A DNA stretch of 9,696 bases, from positions 18,122 through 27,817 of the forward strand of contig CADEDU010000045.1 of assembly GCA_902826155.1 (NCBI GenBank). Direction: 5' to 3'. The notes beneath the pieces were generated by a model. That model saw nothing but the letters and a program-made list of their open reading frames with translations. It searched no databases and was not told the origin of the DNA. The translations under genes and the position numbers were made by a program. This DNA is from an uncultured beta proteobacterium. GTDB taxonomy: Bacteria; Pseudomonadota; Gammaproteobacteria; Burkholderiales; SG8-39. Below, one piece after another: positions 1 through 6,829 of this stretch. Each line of letters opens with the position of its first letter. Within the stretch, counting starts at the first letter, position 1.

Positions 1-13
1 AAGGGTTCCTGAC

Positions 14-463
14 TCAACCTTTTCCCTTTTTGGGAAAAGGTTCCTGGAACTCCCAGGTATGCCCCTCCGGATCGACGATGAACAACTGCGCGCTGCCCGC
101 GCCGAGCAGGTTCTTCGCCTCGCCGTAGCGGATATCGAGAGCGTGCATGCGTGCGCGGAATGCTTCGACGTCGTCGACCAGCCAGGCGGTGTGTCGTCCG
201 GTCGGCGAGTGTTTCGCACCGGGGCCGGGCTTGTAGTCACGCTCGGTGGCGATCAGATGAAACTGCACCGTGTTGCCTTCGTCACCGAGCCAGGCACCCG
301 GACCGAGATCGTCGAGCGCTTTCGGGCGCGGCAGCAGCTTCAGGCCAAGCACCTTGGTATAGAACTCGACGCAGGCGGCGAGATTCTTGGTGTCGACCGG
401 GATGCCTTCGTGCATCGAGCCGAGAAACTGAAATGCGGGAAGCGGATTGTTGCTGGCGGACAT
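14..463 (-). CDS. VOC family (glyoxalase/bleomycin-resistance fold) protein
   Basis: A 149-residue single-domain protein of the vicinal oxygen chelate superfamily. Seen: a beta-alpha-beta start with H18 followed by the EFYTKVLGL block (33-41) typical of the first VOC half-module, a VQFHL strand with H69, a GRHTAWLVDD strand with H91, and the closing DPEGHTWEFQEP strand with E138. H18, H69, H91 and E138 match the positions of the usual metal ligands, so a metal-dependent cytoplasmic enzyme is likely. Candidate activities are lyase, isomerase, glyoxalase or dioxygenase. The substrate cannot be read from the sequence. The ATG at 463 has a GGAG about 10 bases upstream. It is the last gene of the leftward unit, 131 bp after the FAD hydroxylase, which suggests a role on a downstream intermediate. 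The final residues (FPKKGKG) are encoded inside a perfect stem-loop. The family call is firm; the reaction is unknown. Confidence 0.88.
   Translation of the reverse strand: MSASNNPLPAFQFLGSMHEGIPVDTKNLAACVEFYTKVLGLKLLPRPKALDDLGPGAWLGDEGNTVQFHLIATERDYKPGPGAKHSPTGRHTAWLVDDVEAFRARMHALDIRYGEAKNLLGAGSAQLFIVDPEGHTWEFQEPFPKKGKG
16..42 (-). terminator. Stem-loop at the VOC stop codon, possible terminator or 3' stabiliser
   Basis: AACCTTTTCCC (16-26) and GGGAAAAGGTT (32-42) form a perfect 11-bp inverted repeat around a 5-base loop (27-31). On the leftward transcript the hairpin covers the last codons and its final base is the first base of the TGA stop. No run of U follows on either strand, so it is not a classical intrinsic terminator. 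It could instead protect the 3' end or slow ribosomes at termination. An 8-base direct repeat, GGTTCCTG, lies at 4-11 and 39-46. The structure is certain; the function is a guess. Confidence 0.35.
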
Positions 464-594
464 GATGAGTTTTCTCCGTGACGTGCGCCGCCCGGTGGTC
501 TGGCAGGTGAGGGCGACGCCGAATCGATGGTGCGCACGGTACTCAGCCGCCGCGCGCAGGTCAATGCGCGGTGAAACTGCGTGGCTGGCAAGCC
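464..594. other. 131-bp gap between FAD hydroxylase and VOC genes
   Basis: This is the only sizeable gap inside the leftward unit, and no convincing open reading frame of its own was seen in it. It holds a small GC-rich inverted repeat, CCGCGC (550-555) with GCGCGG (566-571), around a 10-base loop, and a possible weak promoter for the VOC gene. The repeat could be chance in DNA this rich in GC. The gap suggests that the VOC gene may be expressed partly on its own. Confidence 0.5.
536..564 (-). promoter_or_regulatory. Possible weak sigma70 promoter for the VOC gene
   Basis: Read leftward, TTGACC (559-564, five of six against the -35 consensus) is followed after 17 bases by TACCGT (536-541, three of six against the -10 consensus). 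It would start transcription near 529, giving a leader of about 65 bases before the VOC ATG at 463. The -10 is poor and the -35 sits in a GC-rich inverted repeat, so this is only a candidate. Confidence 0.25.
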
Positions 595-1839
595 TCAGCC
601 GGCGGGTTGCAGCAGATCGTGCCGCACTTCGCGTAGCAGATGGGGCGCGCCGTACTGACGGATGATCTGCTCGGGGTCGCGCTCGATCCGCTCGCCGTGC
701 GCGTTGAATTCACCAGGACCTTCCAGAAACGCGCCGAGATAGCGTGAGTGCGCGACCAGCTTGGCACCGAACGACTGCTGCTTGCTGTCGTAGTGCGCCA
801 GCGCCGTCGACACGTCGTTGCCCGCGGCAGCCAGTTCGTCGGCCAGGCACTGCGCATCGATCGCAGCTTTGGTGAAGCCGGCCGCGACATGCGGCCGCGC
901 GATGAACGCGGCGTCGCCAAGCAACGCGACGCGCCCGAACGTCAGGCGCGGGCTGACCATGTCGGTGATCGCCTGCAGCAACGGTTGCGGTGCCAGCGTG
1001 ACGATCTCGGCGAGCGGCGCCGCGAACTGGTGCGGCGCGATCTCTTTGATCGCACGGGTGAACTCGGGGCGGATCAACGGCGGGGGAATCGCTATGCCGT
1101 GGTGCTGCCCGCTCGCGTCGGTGAACATGTCACGCAAGGTGGTGTGCTCGTCGGCGATGCGATACCAGATGAAATAGCAGCGTCGATGGCCGCGGCGCGT
1201 GTCGTCGTCGAGCCCGGGGCTGGGCATGGTAAGCATCAGCTCGCCCGGTGGAAACGAGACCACGATACGCCCGAAGATCATCGCCTGCGCGGCCGGCGAC
1301 ATCTGCCGCTCTTCCACGATGCCGCGCCAGGCGACGTAGCCGGCGTAGCGCGGCTGCACTTCAGGCAGAAACTGCCGGCGCACCGTCGAGGTCACGCCGT
1401 CGGCGCCGACCAGCAGATCACCGCTGGCGCGTGAGCCGTCAGTGAAGACTGCGGTCACCTCGGCGTCACTTTGCTCGACGCGCTCCAGGGTCATGCCCGC
1501 GCGATAGATCGAGTCGGGAATCAGCTCGCGCAGCGGTTGATAGATGCGAGTCCAGGCGCTGGCGTACGAGGGACGCTGATGGGCGAAGCGGGTCTGGCCG
1601 GTGGCATCGACCCAATCGTAGGCGTGGATCAACACGCCGGTCGAGGGGTCGATGCGTGCGCCGATGCGACGCAGGATCTCGAGCAGATTCTCCGAGATTC
1701 CCAATCCGGCGCCGCGACCGGCGAGGCTGCCGCTGGAGCGCTCGAACACCGTGACGCGCCAGCCGATACTGCGCAGGAGCGCCGCGGTGATCAGCCCGCC
1801 GACCGAACCGCCGATGATCAGGGCGTGCGGGGTACTCAA
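595..1839 (-). CDS. FAD-dependent aromatic hydroxylase, DHPH-like
   Basis: A 414-residue class A flavoprotein monooxygenase. It would use NAD(P)H and O2 to hydroxylate an aromatic or N-heterocyclic ring in the cytoplasm. Seen: a Rossmann dinucleotide motif GGSVGG (10-15) with the ribose-binding acid E33 in VFERS; the DG motif in LLVGADGVTSTVR (142-154); and the GD motif in VALLGDAAF (304-312), followed by ARPHVAAG (314-321). From family knowledge, that last block recalls 2,6-dihydroxypyridine 3-hydroxylase and relatives more than salicylate hydroxylases. Length is normal. The only usable start is a TTG at 1839, because the codon just before it is the TGA of the BMP gene and the Rossmann motif begins by residue 10. 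A weak AAGGTG lies 15 bases upstream. It abuts the ABC importer gene, suggesting that the imported compound or its product is the substrate. The exact substrate is unknown. Confidence 0.9.
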   Translation of the reverse strand: MSTPHALIIGGSVGGLITAALLRSIGWRVTVFERSSGSLAGRGAGLGISENLLEILRRIGARIDPSTGVLIHAYDWVDATGQTRFAHQRPSYASAWTRIYQPLRELIPDSIYRAGMTLERVEQSDAEVTAVFTDGSRASGDLLVGADGVTSTVRRQFLPEVQPRYAGYVAWRGIVEERQMSPAAQAMIFGRIVVSFPPGELMLTMPSPGLDDDTRRGHRRCYFIWYRIADEHTTLRDMFTDASGQHHGIAIPPPLIRPEFTRAIKEIAPHQFAAPLAEIVTLAPQPLLQAITDMVSPRLTFGRVALLGDAAFIARPHVAAGFTKAAIDAQCLADELAAAGNDVSTALAHYDSKQQSFGAKLVAHSRYLGAFLEGPGEFNAHGERIERDPEQIIRQYGAPHLLREVRHDLLQPAG

Positions 1840-3009
1840 TCAGTTACTCGCCGGCACCTTGCCTTCGACACCTTCGATGTACCACTTGATGTCGTGCAAG
1901 AACTTGTCGTCGGCGGTCTGATCCTTGGCGAGCACTTCCTTGCCCGACTGATCCTTGATCGGACCTTTCCAGATCGCGAACGTGCCAGCCTTCAGGCCGT
2001 CCTTCACTTCGTTCACGCGTTTGCGCGCTTCTTCCGGAATCTTGTCGGACACCGACACCAGATCGATCGAGCCTTCCTTCACGCCCCACCATACCGTGCC
2101 GGTCTGCCAGGTGTTCTCCAGCGCGTCCTTGGTGGCCTTGGTGTAGTACGGCCCCCAGTTGATGACCGCCGAAGCAAGATGCGAGTTGGGGCCGAACTTG
2201 CTCATGTCGCTGTCCCAGCCGAACGCGAACTTGCCGGCTTTCTCCGCGGTCTGCAGCACCGCCGAGGAGTCGGTATTCTGGAATAGCACATCCGCGCCCT
2301 GGTCGAGCAGCGACTGCGCGCCTTCCGATTCCTTGGGCGGATCGAACCACTTGTTCACCCACACCACCTTGGTCTTCACCTTCGGATTCACCGACTGCGC
2401 GCCGAGGGTGAACGAGTTGATGTTGCGGATGACTTCCGGAATCGGAATCGACGCCACCACGCCGAGCGTGTTCGATTTCGTCATCGCACCGGCGATGATG
2501 CCGGCCATGTACGCGCCCTCGTAGGTGCGCGCATCGTAGGTGCGCATGTTGTCGGCGGTCTTGTAGCCGGTGGCGTGCTCGAATTTCACGTCTTTGGCCG
2601 AGCCGGCAACCTTCAGCATCGGCTCCATGTAGCCGAAGGTCGTACCGAAGATGACCTTGTTGCCTTGTGCCACCAGATCGCGGATCACGCGCTCGGCATC
2701 GGCACCTTCGGGCACGCTCTCGACGAAGGTGGTTTTCACCTTGTCGCCGAATGCCGCCTCGATCGCCTTGCGGCCGTTGTCATGCGCGAAGGTCCAGCCG
2801 GCATCGCCGACCGGGCCCACGTAGGCGAAGCCGATCTTGAGCGGTTCGGCCGCGGGCTTGGGCGCTTCGGCCTTCGCCGCTTCGCTCTTGCCGGCTTCTG
2901 CTGCGGGCTTCGCCGGTTCCTGCTTGCCGCAGGCTGACAGCAAGGCCAGCGACGCACTCGCGACCAAGGCCGCGCTGAACCACCACGAGCGCTTGTTCGG
3001 GTCGATCAT
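1840..3009 (-). CDS. BMP-family ABC transporter substrate-binding lipoprotein
   Basis: A 389-residue solute-binding protein of the Bmp/PnrA family, the ligand receptor of the ABC importer encoded just upstream. A hydrophobic signal segment (about 9-26) ends in lipobox LSAC with lipidated C27, so it should be membrane-anchored. Residues 28-57 form an A/K/E/P-rich tether. The binding domain starts near 58: FAYVGPVGDAGWTFAHDNGR (61-80), the FGTTFGYMEP loop (121-130), the FEHATGYK block (143-150), TYEGAYMAG (162-170), and a TDSSA/GWDSDM region (246-270). Characterised family members bind nucleosides or free purines; the ligand here may differ given the catabolic neighbours. The ATG has a strong AAGGAG five bases upstream (3015-3020), in keeping with binding proteins being made in excess over membrane subunits. 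Its TGA directly abuts the TTG of the next gene, in the same reading frame. Confidence 0.94.
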   Translation of the reverse strand: MIDPNKRSWWFSAALVASASLALLSACGKQEPAKPAAEAGKSEAAKAEAPKPAAEPLKIGFAYVGPVGDAGWTFAHDNGRKAIEAAFGDKVKTTFVESVPEGADAERVIRDLVAQGNKVIFGTTFGYMEPMLKVAGSAKDVKFEHATGYKTADNMRTYDARTYEGAYMAGIIAGAMTKSNTLGVVASIPIPEVIRNINSFTLGAQSVNPKVKTKVVWVNKWFDPPKESEGAQSLLDQGADVLFQNTDSSAVLQTAEKAGKFAFGWDSDMSKFGPNSHLASAVINWGPYYTKATKDALENTWQTGTVWWGVKEGSIDLVSVSDKIPEEARKRVNEVKDGLKAGTFAIWKGPIKDQSGKEVLAKDQTADDKFLHDIKWYIEGVEGKVPASN

Positions 3010-3057
3010 GGATGCTCCTTTTTTGTTGCTGGTGGGAGAGAGAAACGAAACAATGAA

Positions 3058-3978
3058 TTAATGCGACGGATGGAACGGTCTGCCCAGCGAGGCGGGCATA
3101 TTCGCGCGGATCCAATGCGGGCGACGCGAGATCAGCGCCAGCACCACGATCGTAGCAATGTACGGGAGCATCGTCAGTAGTTGACTGGCGACCTGCACGC
3201 CGATCGCCTGCAGATGGAACTGCAGCATCGTCACGCCGCCGAACAGATAGGCGCCGACCAGCACGCGCGCCGGCCGCCACGTTGCGAACGTGGTGAGGGC
3301 GAGTGCGATCCAACCCTTGCCCGCGGTCATGCCTTCGACCCATAGCGGCGTGTAGATCACCGAGACGTAGGCGCCCGCCAGGCCGCACAGCGCGCCGCCG
3401 ACGATCACCGCAGCGAAACGAATCCAGCGCACCGGCAGTCCCAGCGCGTGCGCCGACTCGGGTGATTCGCCCACCGAGCGCAACACCAGCCCGGGGCGCG
3501 AGCGATACAGGAACCACGCGATCGCGATGGTGAGCGCGATGCACAGGTAGACCATCGGGTGATGCTTGAACAGCGCCGGACCGATGAAGGGAATGTCGGC
3601 AAGCCCCGGAATGGAATGCAGCCCGCGCGCCGGCAGTTTCTCGCGCACGTAGCCGATGCCCGCGAACGCCGACAGCCCCGCGCCGAAGATCGACAGTGCC
3701 AGGCCGGTGGCGTACTGGTTGGTGTCGAGCCAGATGACCAGGAAGCCGAACACGGCGGCCAGCAGCGCGGCGGCCATTGCACCGGCAAGGAACGCCAGCC
3801 AGTCATTGCCCGTGTGCACCGCGGTGGCGAAGCCGGCAATCGCCGCGATCAGCATCATGCCTTCGGCACCAAGGTTCACCACGCCGGCCTTCTCGTTGAT
3901 GAGCAGGCCGAGCGCGGCGATCGCGAGCACCGTGCCCGCGTTCATCGATGCCGCCAGCAGCAGCGCTACGCTGTCCAT
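3058..3978 (-). CDS. BMP-type ABC transporter permease 2 (NupQ-like)
   Basis: A 306-residue inner-membrane permease of the branched-chain amino acid/ribose (BPD_transp_2) type, the second membrane subunit of the importer. Seen: hydrophobic segments throughout, the family signature VVNLGAEGMML (33-43), and a cytoplasmic coupling region GLVLRSVGESPESAHALGL (163-181) that should contact the ATPase. The reading frame stays open much further upstream (to about 4806). The ATG at 3978 is chosen because a GAGG lies eight bases upstream, the protein then starts just before its first membrane helix as family members do, and the upstream part is only the shadow of permease 1. It overlaps the permease 1 gene by 13 bases, indicating coupled translation. 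It ends 48 bp before the BMP gene. Confidence 0.93.
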   Translation of the reverse strand: MDSVALLLAASMNAGTVLAIAALGLLINEKAGVVNLGAEGMMLIAAIAGFATAVHTGNDWLAFLAGAMAAALLAAVFGFLVIWLDTNQYATGLALSIFGAGLSAFAGIGYVREKLPARGLHSIPGLADIPFIGPALFKHHPMVYLCIALTIAIAWFLYRSRPGLVLRSVGESPESAHALGLPVRWIRFAAVIVGGALCGLAGAYVSVIYTPLWVEGMTAGKGWIALALTTFATWRPARVLVGAYLFGGVTMLQFHLQAIGVQVASQLLTMLPYIATIVVLALISRRPHWIRANMPASLGRPFHPSH

Positions 3979-5036
3979 GCGCGTTGCCTCGCAAATACCA
4001 GTCGGTAGCGGATGAACGTGTCGCAGGCGAGCAGCGTGAACAGCAGCAGGCCCTGGAACACCGCGGTGAGCGACTTGGGCAGACCGAGGCGCGATTGCGA
4101 CAGTTCGCCGCCGATCACGAACATCGACAGCAGCAGCCCGCCGAACAGCACGCCCACCGGATGCAGCCGCCCCACGAACGCGACGATGATCGCGGTGAAG
4201 CCGTATCCGGGTGATACGTACGGTGTGAGTTGGCCCAGCGGTCCAGCCGCTTCGAGCGCGCCTGCGAGACCGGCCATGCCGCCGGAGAGCAGCAACGCGG
4301 TCCACAGCGCGCGACGCTCCGAGAATCCGGCGTAGCTCGCGGCGCGCGGCGCCAGGCCCCCTACGAGAATGCGAAAACCACCGAGGGTGCGGAACATGTA
4401 GGCCCACACCGCCGCGACCGCGACGAGCGCGAGCAGGAAACCGATGTGCAGCCGCGAACCGGGGACGAGAATCGGCACCTGCGTGCCCGGCACGAACATC
4501 TGCGTCTGCGGAAAGTTGAAGCCCTTCGGATCGCGCCACGGCCCGTACACCAGATACGCGAGCAGCATCTCGGCGACGTACACCAGCATCAAGCTCACCA
4601 GGATCTCGTTGGCGTGGAAGCGGTCGCGCATCAACGCGGTGAGCGAGGCCCACGCCATGCCGCCCAGTACCCCGGCGATCAGTACGGCAACCAGTATCCA
4701 CTTCCCGGTCTGTGGGCCCGCCAACAGCGCCATGCCGCCGCCGGCAATCGCGCCGAGCAGCAACTGGCCCTCGGCGCCGATGTTCCACACGTTGGCGCGA
4801 AAACACACTGCCAGCCCGAGCGCGATGAGGATCAGCGGTGTGGCCTTCACGCCCAACTCGGTCAACGCGTAGACACTCTTGACCGGCTCGTAGAAGAACA
4901 CCGACAGGCCGCGCATCGGATCCTTGCCCAACGCGACGAACAGCAGCGTCCCCAGCGCCACCGTGATCGCGAGCGCGATCAACGGCGAGGCGAACATCAT
5001 CACCTTCGATGGCGTGGCGCGGGGTTCAAGCCGCAT
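3966..5036 (-). CDS. BMP-type ABC transporter permease 1 (NupP-like)
   Basis: A 356-residue inner-membrane permease, partner of the shorter permease 2. A first helix lies at about 15-36, then a periplasmic stretch, then many hydrophobic segments. The family signature FRANVWNIGAEGQ spans 79-91, ANEILVSLML lies at 142-151, and the cytoplasmic coupling region is GGLAPRAASYAG (226-237). Length fits the longer of the two permeases in this importer class. The ATG at 5036 has only a weak GA-rich upstream site and overlaps the end of the ATPase gene by 11 bases, so translation is probably coupled to it. Together with the ATPase, permease 2 and the BMP lipoprotein it makes a complete importer, most likely for a nucleoside-like or heterocyclic compound. 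Confidence 0.94.
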   Translation of the reverse strand: MRLEPRATPSKVMMFASPLIALAITVALGTLLFVALGKDPMRGLSVFFYEPVKSVYALTELGVKATPLILIALGLAVCFRANVWNIGAEGQLLLGAIAGGGMALLAGPQTGKWILVAVLIAGVLGGMAWASLTALMRDRFHANEILVSLMLVYVAEMLLAYLVYGPWRDPKGFNFPQTQMFVPGTQVPILVPGSRLHIGFLLALVAVAAVWAYMFRTLGGFRILVGGLAPRAASYAGFSERRALWTALLLSGGMAGLAGALEAAGPLGQLTPYVSPGYGFTAIIVAFVGRLHPVGVLFGGLLLSMFVIGGELSQSRLGLPKSLTAVFQGLLLFTLLACDTFIRYRLVFARQRAWTA

Positions 5037-6612
5037 TGCTGCTCGCTTCTGCGGATGATTGCCACAACCCGCTCATCCATTCGCCGATGCGCTCGGCCGT
5101 TGCGCCGGCTGTTTCGACGCTGGGCGAGAGGCGGCCGGCCGCGATCACGTACAGCCGGTCGGTGAGGGTGAACAGTTCTTCGAGATCCTCCGAGACCACC
5201 AGCACCGCGCAGCCGCTCGCACGCAACGCGAGCAGGGCGGTGTGGATCTGCGCGGCGGCACCCACGTCGACGCCCCAGGTCGGCTGCGCCACGATCAGCG
5301 CTTTCGGCGTCGCGTCGATTTCGCGGCCGACGATGAACTTCTGCAGATTGCCGCCTGACAGACTTCGCGCGGCGGCACCGGATCCACCCGCTTTCACGTT
5401 GAAGCGCTCGATGATGCCGGCCGCCATCGTCTGGGTGCGTTGGGTGTCGATCCAGCCGAGCCTGCGTACGATGCCCGAGGCGCGGCGCGTGAGCAGGATG
5501 TTGTCGGCAAGCGAAAGCGACGGGACTGCACCACGGCCCAGGCGCTCTTCGGGCACGAAATGCAGGCCGCGTTCCCGGCGGGCGTTGGCGCCGAGCGTGC
5601 CGACCGACTCGCCGAACAGCGCGATCGCATCGGACGGGGCCCGCCGATCTTCGCCGGCGAGCGCATCAAGCAGTTCGGCCTGGCCGTTGCCCGAGACACC
5701 GGCGATGCCGACGATCTCGCCGCGCCGCACCTCGAGGTTCACCCGATCGAGATCGACACCGAACTCGTCCTGTTTGGGCAACGTAAGGCCGCTCACCCGC
5801 ACGGCCACTTCACCGCGGTCGCTGCGCGGGCGCTCGATGCGCGGCGGCTCGGCACCGATCATCAGGCGCGACAGGCCGGCGGTGGATTGCTCGCGCGGAT
5901 CGACCACGCCGGTCACGCGGCCCGCGCGCAACACCGTGCAGCGTTCGCACAACGCGCGAATCTCGTCGAGCTTGTGGCTGATGTAGAGCACGCTGCATCC
6001 GCCGTGCGCGAGCTGGCGCAGCGTCTCGAACAGCTTTTCGATCGCCTGCGGCGTGAGCACCGAGGTGGGCTCATCGAGGATCAGCAGCCGCGGCTCGGTG
6101 AGCAGCGCGCGCATCACCTCGACCCGCTGGCGCTCGCCGACCGAGAGCGTGTGCACCGGGCGCTCCGGCTCCAGGTCGAGGCCGTATTCCTTCGCTTTGG
6201 TGACGACCCGTGCCGTGATGTTCGCGAGTGAAAGCGACCGATCCAGGCCGAGTGCGATGTTCTGCGCGACGGTGAGCGATTCGAACAGCGAGAAGTGCTG
6301 GTAGACCATCGCGATGCCCAGGGCGCGGGCATCGTTCGGGCTGCGCAACTGAACCGGTTCGCCGTTCCAGTGCATGGTGCCGGCGTCGGGGCGCACCGCG
6401 CCATAGATGATCTTCATCAAGGTCGACTTGCCCGCGCCGTTCTCGCCCAGCACGGCGTGCAACTCACCGGGCATGACGGTCAGATCGACCCCGTCGTTGG
6501 CCACCACCGACGGATACACTTTGCGGATGCCGCGCATCGCCAGACGCGCGTGCTCGCGCGCGGCCGGATCCGGCGCGGGGCTCTGCGGTGTCCTCTCCTT
6601 TGTGTCGGCCAT
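5026..6612 (-). CDS. BMP-type ABC transporter ATP-binding protein (fused double NBD)
   Basis: A 528-residue cytoplasmic protein with two fused nucleotide-binding domains that powers the importer. Domain 1 is complete: Walker A GENGAGKST (56-64), Q-loop Q105, signature LSVGE (156-160), Walker B LLILDEP (176-182) and H-loop H213. Domain 2 has a degenerate Walker A (GVSGNGQAE, 305-313, without the lysine), signature LSGGN (418-422), AQPTWGVDVG (442-451) in place of a normal Walker B, and SED instead of an H-loop. One active and one degenerate site is normal for sugar/nucleoside importers of this class. The ATG at 6612 is preferred over an upstream TTG at 6672, whose extra 20 residues are proline/arginine-rich and unlike the family; neither has a clear ribosome site. 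It is the first gene of the leftward unit, so its weak initiation region may limit membrane-complex synthesis. Confidence 0.94.
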   Translation of the reverse strand: MADTKERTPQSPAPDPAAREHARLAMRGIRKVYPSVVANDGVDLTVMPGELHAVLGENGAGKSTLMKIIYGAVRPDAGTMHWNGEPVQLRSPNDARALGIAMVYQHFSLFESLTVAQNIALGLDRSLSLANITARVVTKAKEYGLDLEPERPVHTLSVGERQRVEVMRALLTEPRLLILDEPTSVLTPQAIEKLFETLRQLAHGGCSVLYISHKLDEIRALCERCTVLRAGRVTGVVDPREQSTAGLSRLMIGAEPPRIERPRSDRGEVAVRVSGLTLPKQDEFGVDLDRVNLEVRRGEIVGIAGVSGNGQAELLDALAGEDRRAPSDAIALFGESVGTLGANARRERGLHFVPEERLGRGAVPSLSLADNILLTRRASGIVRRLGWIDTQRTQTMAAGIIERFNVKAGGSGAAARSLSGGNLQKFIVGREIDATPKALIVAQPTWGVDVGAAAQIHTALLALRASGCAVLVVSEDLEELFTLTDRLYVIAAGRLSPSVETAGATAERIGEWMSGLWQSSAEASSNAA

Positions 6613-6690
6613 CGGCGGGCGGGGCGTCGGTGGGAAGGGTGCCGCGGCGCGTCCGTCGACGCGATGCAGCAACGGGAAATCGCTCGATCG

Positions 6691-6730
6691 TGTTCTTGCG
6701 CGTTCGGGAGTGTTCCGGCGCGTTCGGGCG
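6691..6730. repeat. Tandem 20-bp direct repeat, candidate operator
   Basis: Two head-to-tail 20-bp units (6691-6710 and 6711-6730) match at 17 of 20 positions. Both begin TGTTC and share the core GCGCGTTCGGG; they differ only at unit positions 6, 7 and 19. The period is about two helical turns, which would place two bound regulator molecules on the same face of the DNA. A third GCGTTCGGG occurs at 6857-6865 inside the start of the TRAP gene. The repeat is seen directly; operator function is inferred. Confidence 0.6.
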
Positions 6731-6775
6731 CAGTCTAAGCCAAGCGCTGCGTTTGCTGTATCGGTGCGGACCCGC

Positions 6776-6784
6776 TGCTAGACT
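6776..6784 (+). promoter_or_regulatory. Possible extended -10 promoter for the rightward unit
   Basis: TGCTAGACT fits the extended -10 pattern TGnTAnnnT, with hexamer TAGACT at 6779-6784 (four of six against consensus). The nearest -35-like sequence, TTGCTG at 6753-6758, is 20 bases away, which is too far for a standard promoter but tolerable for an extended -10 type. A start near 6791 would give a leader of about 40 bases before the ATG at 6830. Confidence 0.3.
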
Positions 6785-6815
6785 GACCCTATTCTCTGGC
6801 GATATTCATCCAAGC

Positions 6816-6822
6816 AAAGGAG
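6816..6822 (+). promoter_or_regulatory. Strong ribosome binding site of the TRAP binding-protein gene
   Basis: AAAGGAG lies seven bases before the ATG at 6830. It is a near-ideal Shine-Dalgarno site and fixes that start. It contrasts with the poor site of the divergent ATPase gene and fits the high expression usual for periplasmic binding proteins. Confidence 0.8.
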
Positions 6823-6829
6823 TTGCTTC

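Larger units (their letters stand above)
6613..6829. promoter_or_regulatory. Divergent control region between the two units
   Basis: This 217-bp region separates the leftward importer unit from the rightward TRAP/oxygenase unit and must carry both promoters. It holds a tandem 20-bp repeat (6691-6730), a spaced inverted repeat CAGTCTA (6731-6737) with TAGACTG (6779-6785), and an extended -10-like element for the rightward unit. No convincing sigma70 promoter was found for the leftward unit. No regulator gene lies next to it, so the factor acting here must be encoded elsewhere. Confidence 0.6.

Noticed and set aside
550..571. GC-rich 6-bp inverted repeat in the gap before the VOC gene, as a terminator
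   Set aside because: The stem is short, the loop is 10 bases and no U-tract follows; chance is likely at this GC content.
581..600. Small GGCT/AGCC hairpin at the FAD hydroxylase stop as a terminator
   Set aside because: The stem is only four base pairs and there is no U-tract.
1471..2286. Long open frame on the plus strand opposite the FAD and BMP genes
   Set aside because: It has no recognisable domain and follows the codon pattern of the real genes on the other strand; long antisense frames are expected in GC-rich DNA.
3979..4806. Upstream extension of the permease 2 reading frame to a 582-residue protein
   Set aside because: The extra 276 residues are arginine-rich and lie opposite in frame to the well-defined permease 1 gene. 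The ATG at 3978 has a good ribosome site and fits the family.
4230..5165. Long plus-strand open frame opposite permease 1
   Set aside because: Its product is rich in R, Q, H and E with no domain and no ribosome site, lying antisense to a clear permease gene.
5394..5702. Degenerate second nucleotide-binding domain of the ATPase (no Walker A lysine, altered Walker B)
   Set aside because: This looked like decay of an active site, but one degenerate domain is normal in the fused ATPases of sugar and nucleoside importers.
6613..6672. TTG start at 6672 for the ATPase
   Set aside because: It would add 20 proline- and arginine-rich residues with no ribosome site; ATG 6612 gives the family-like N-terminus.
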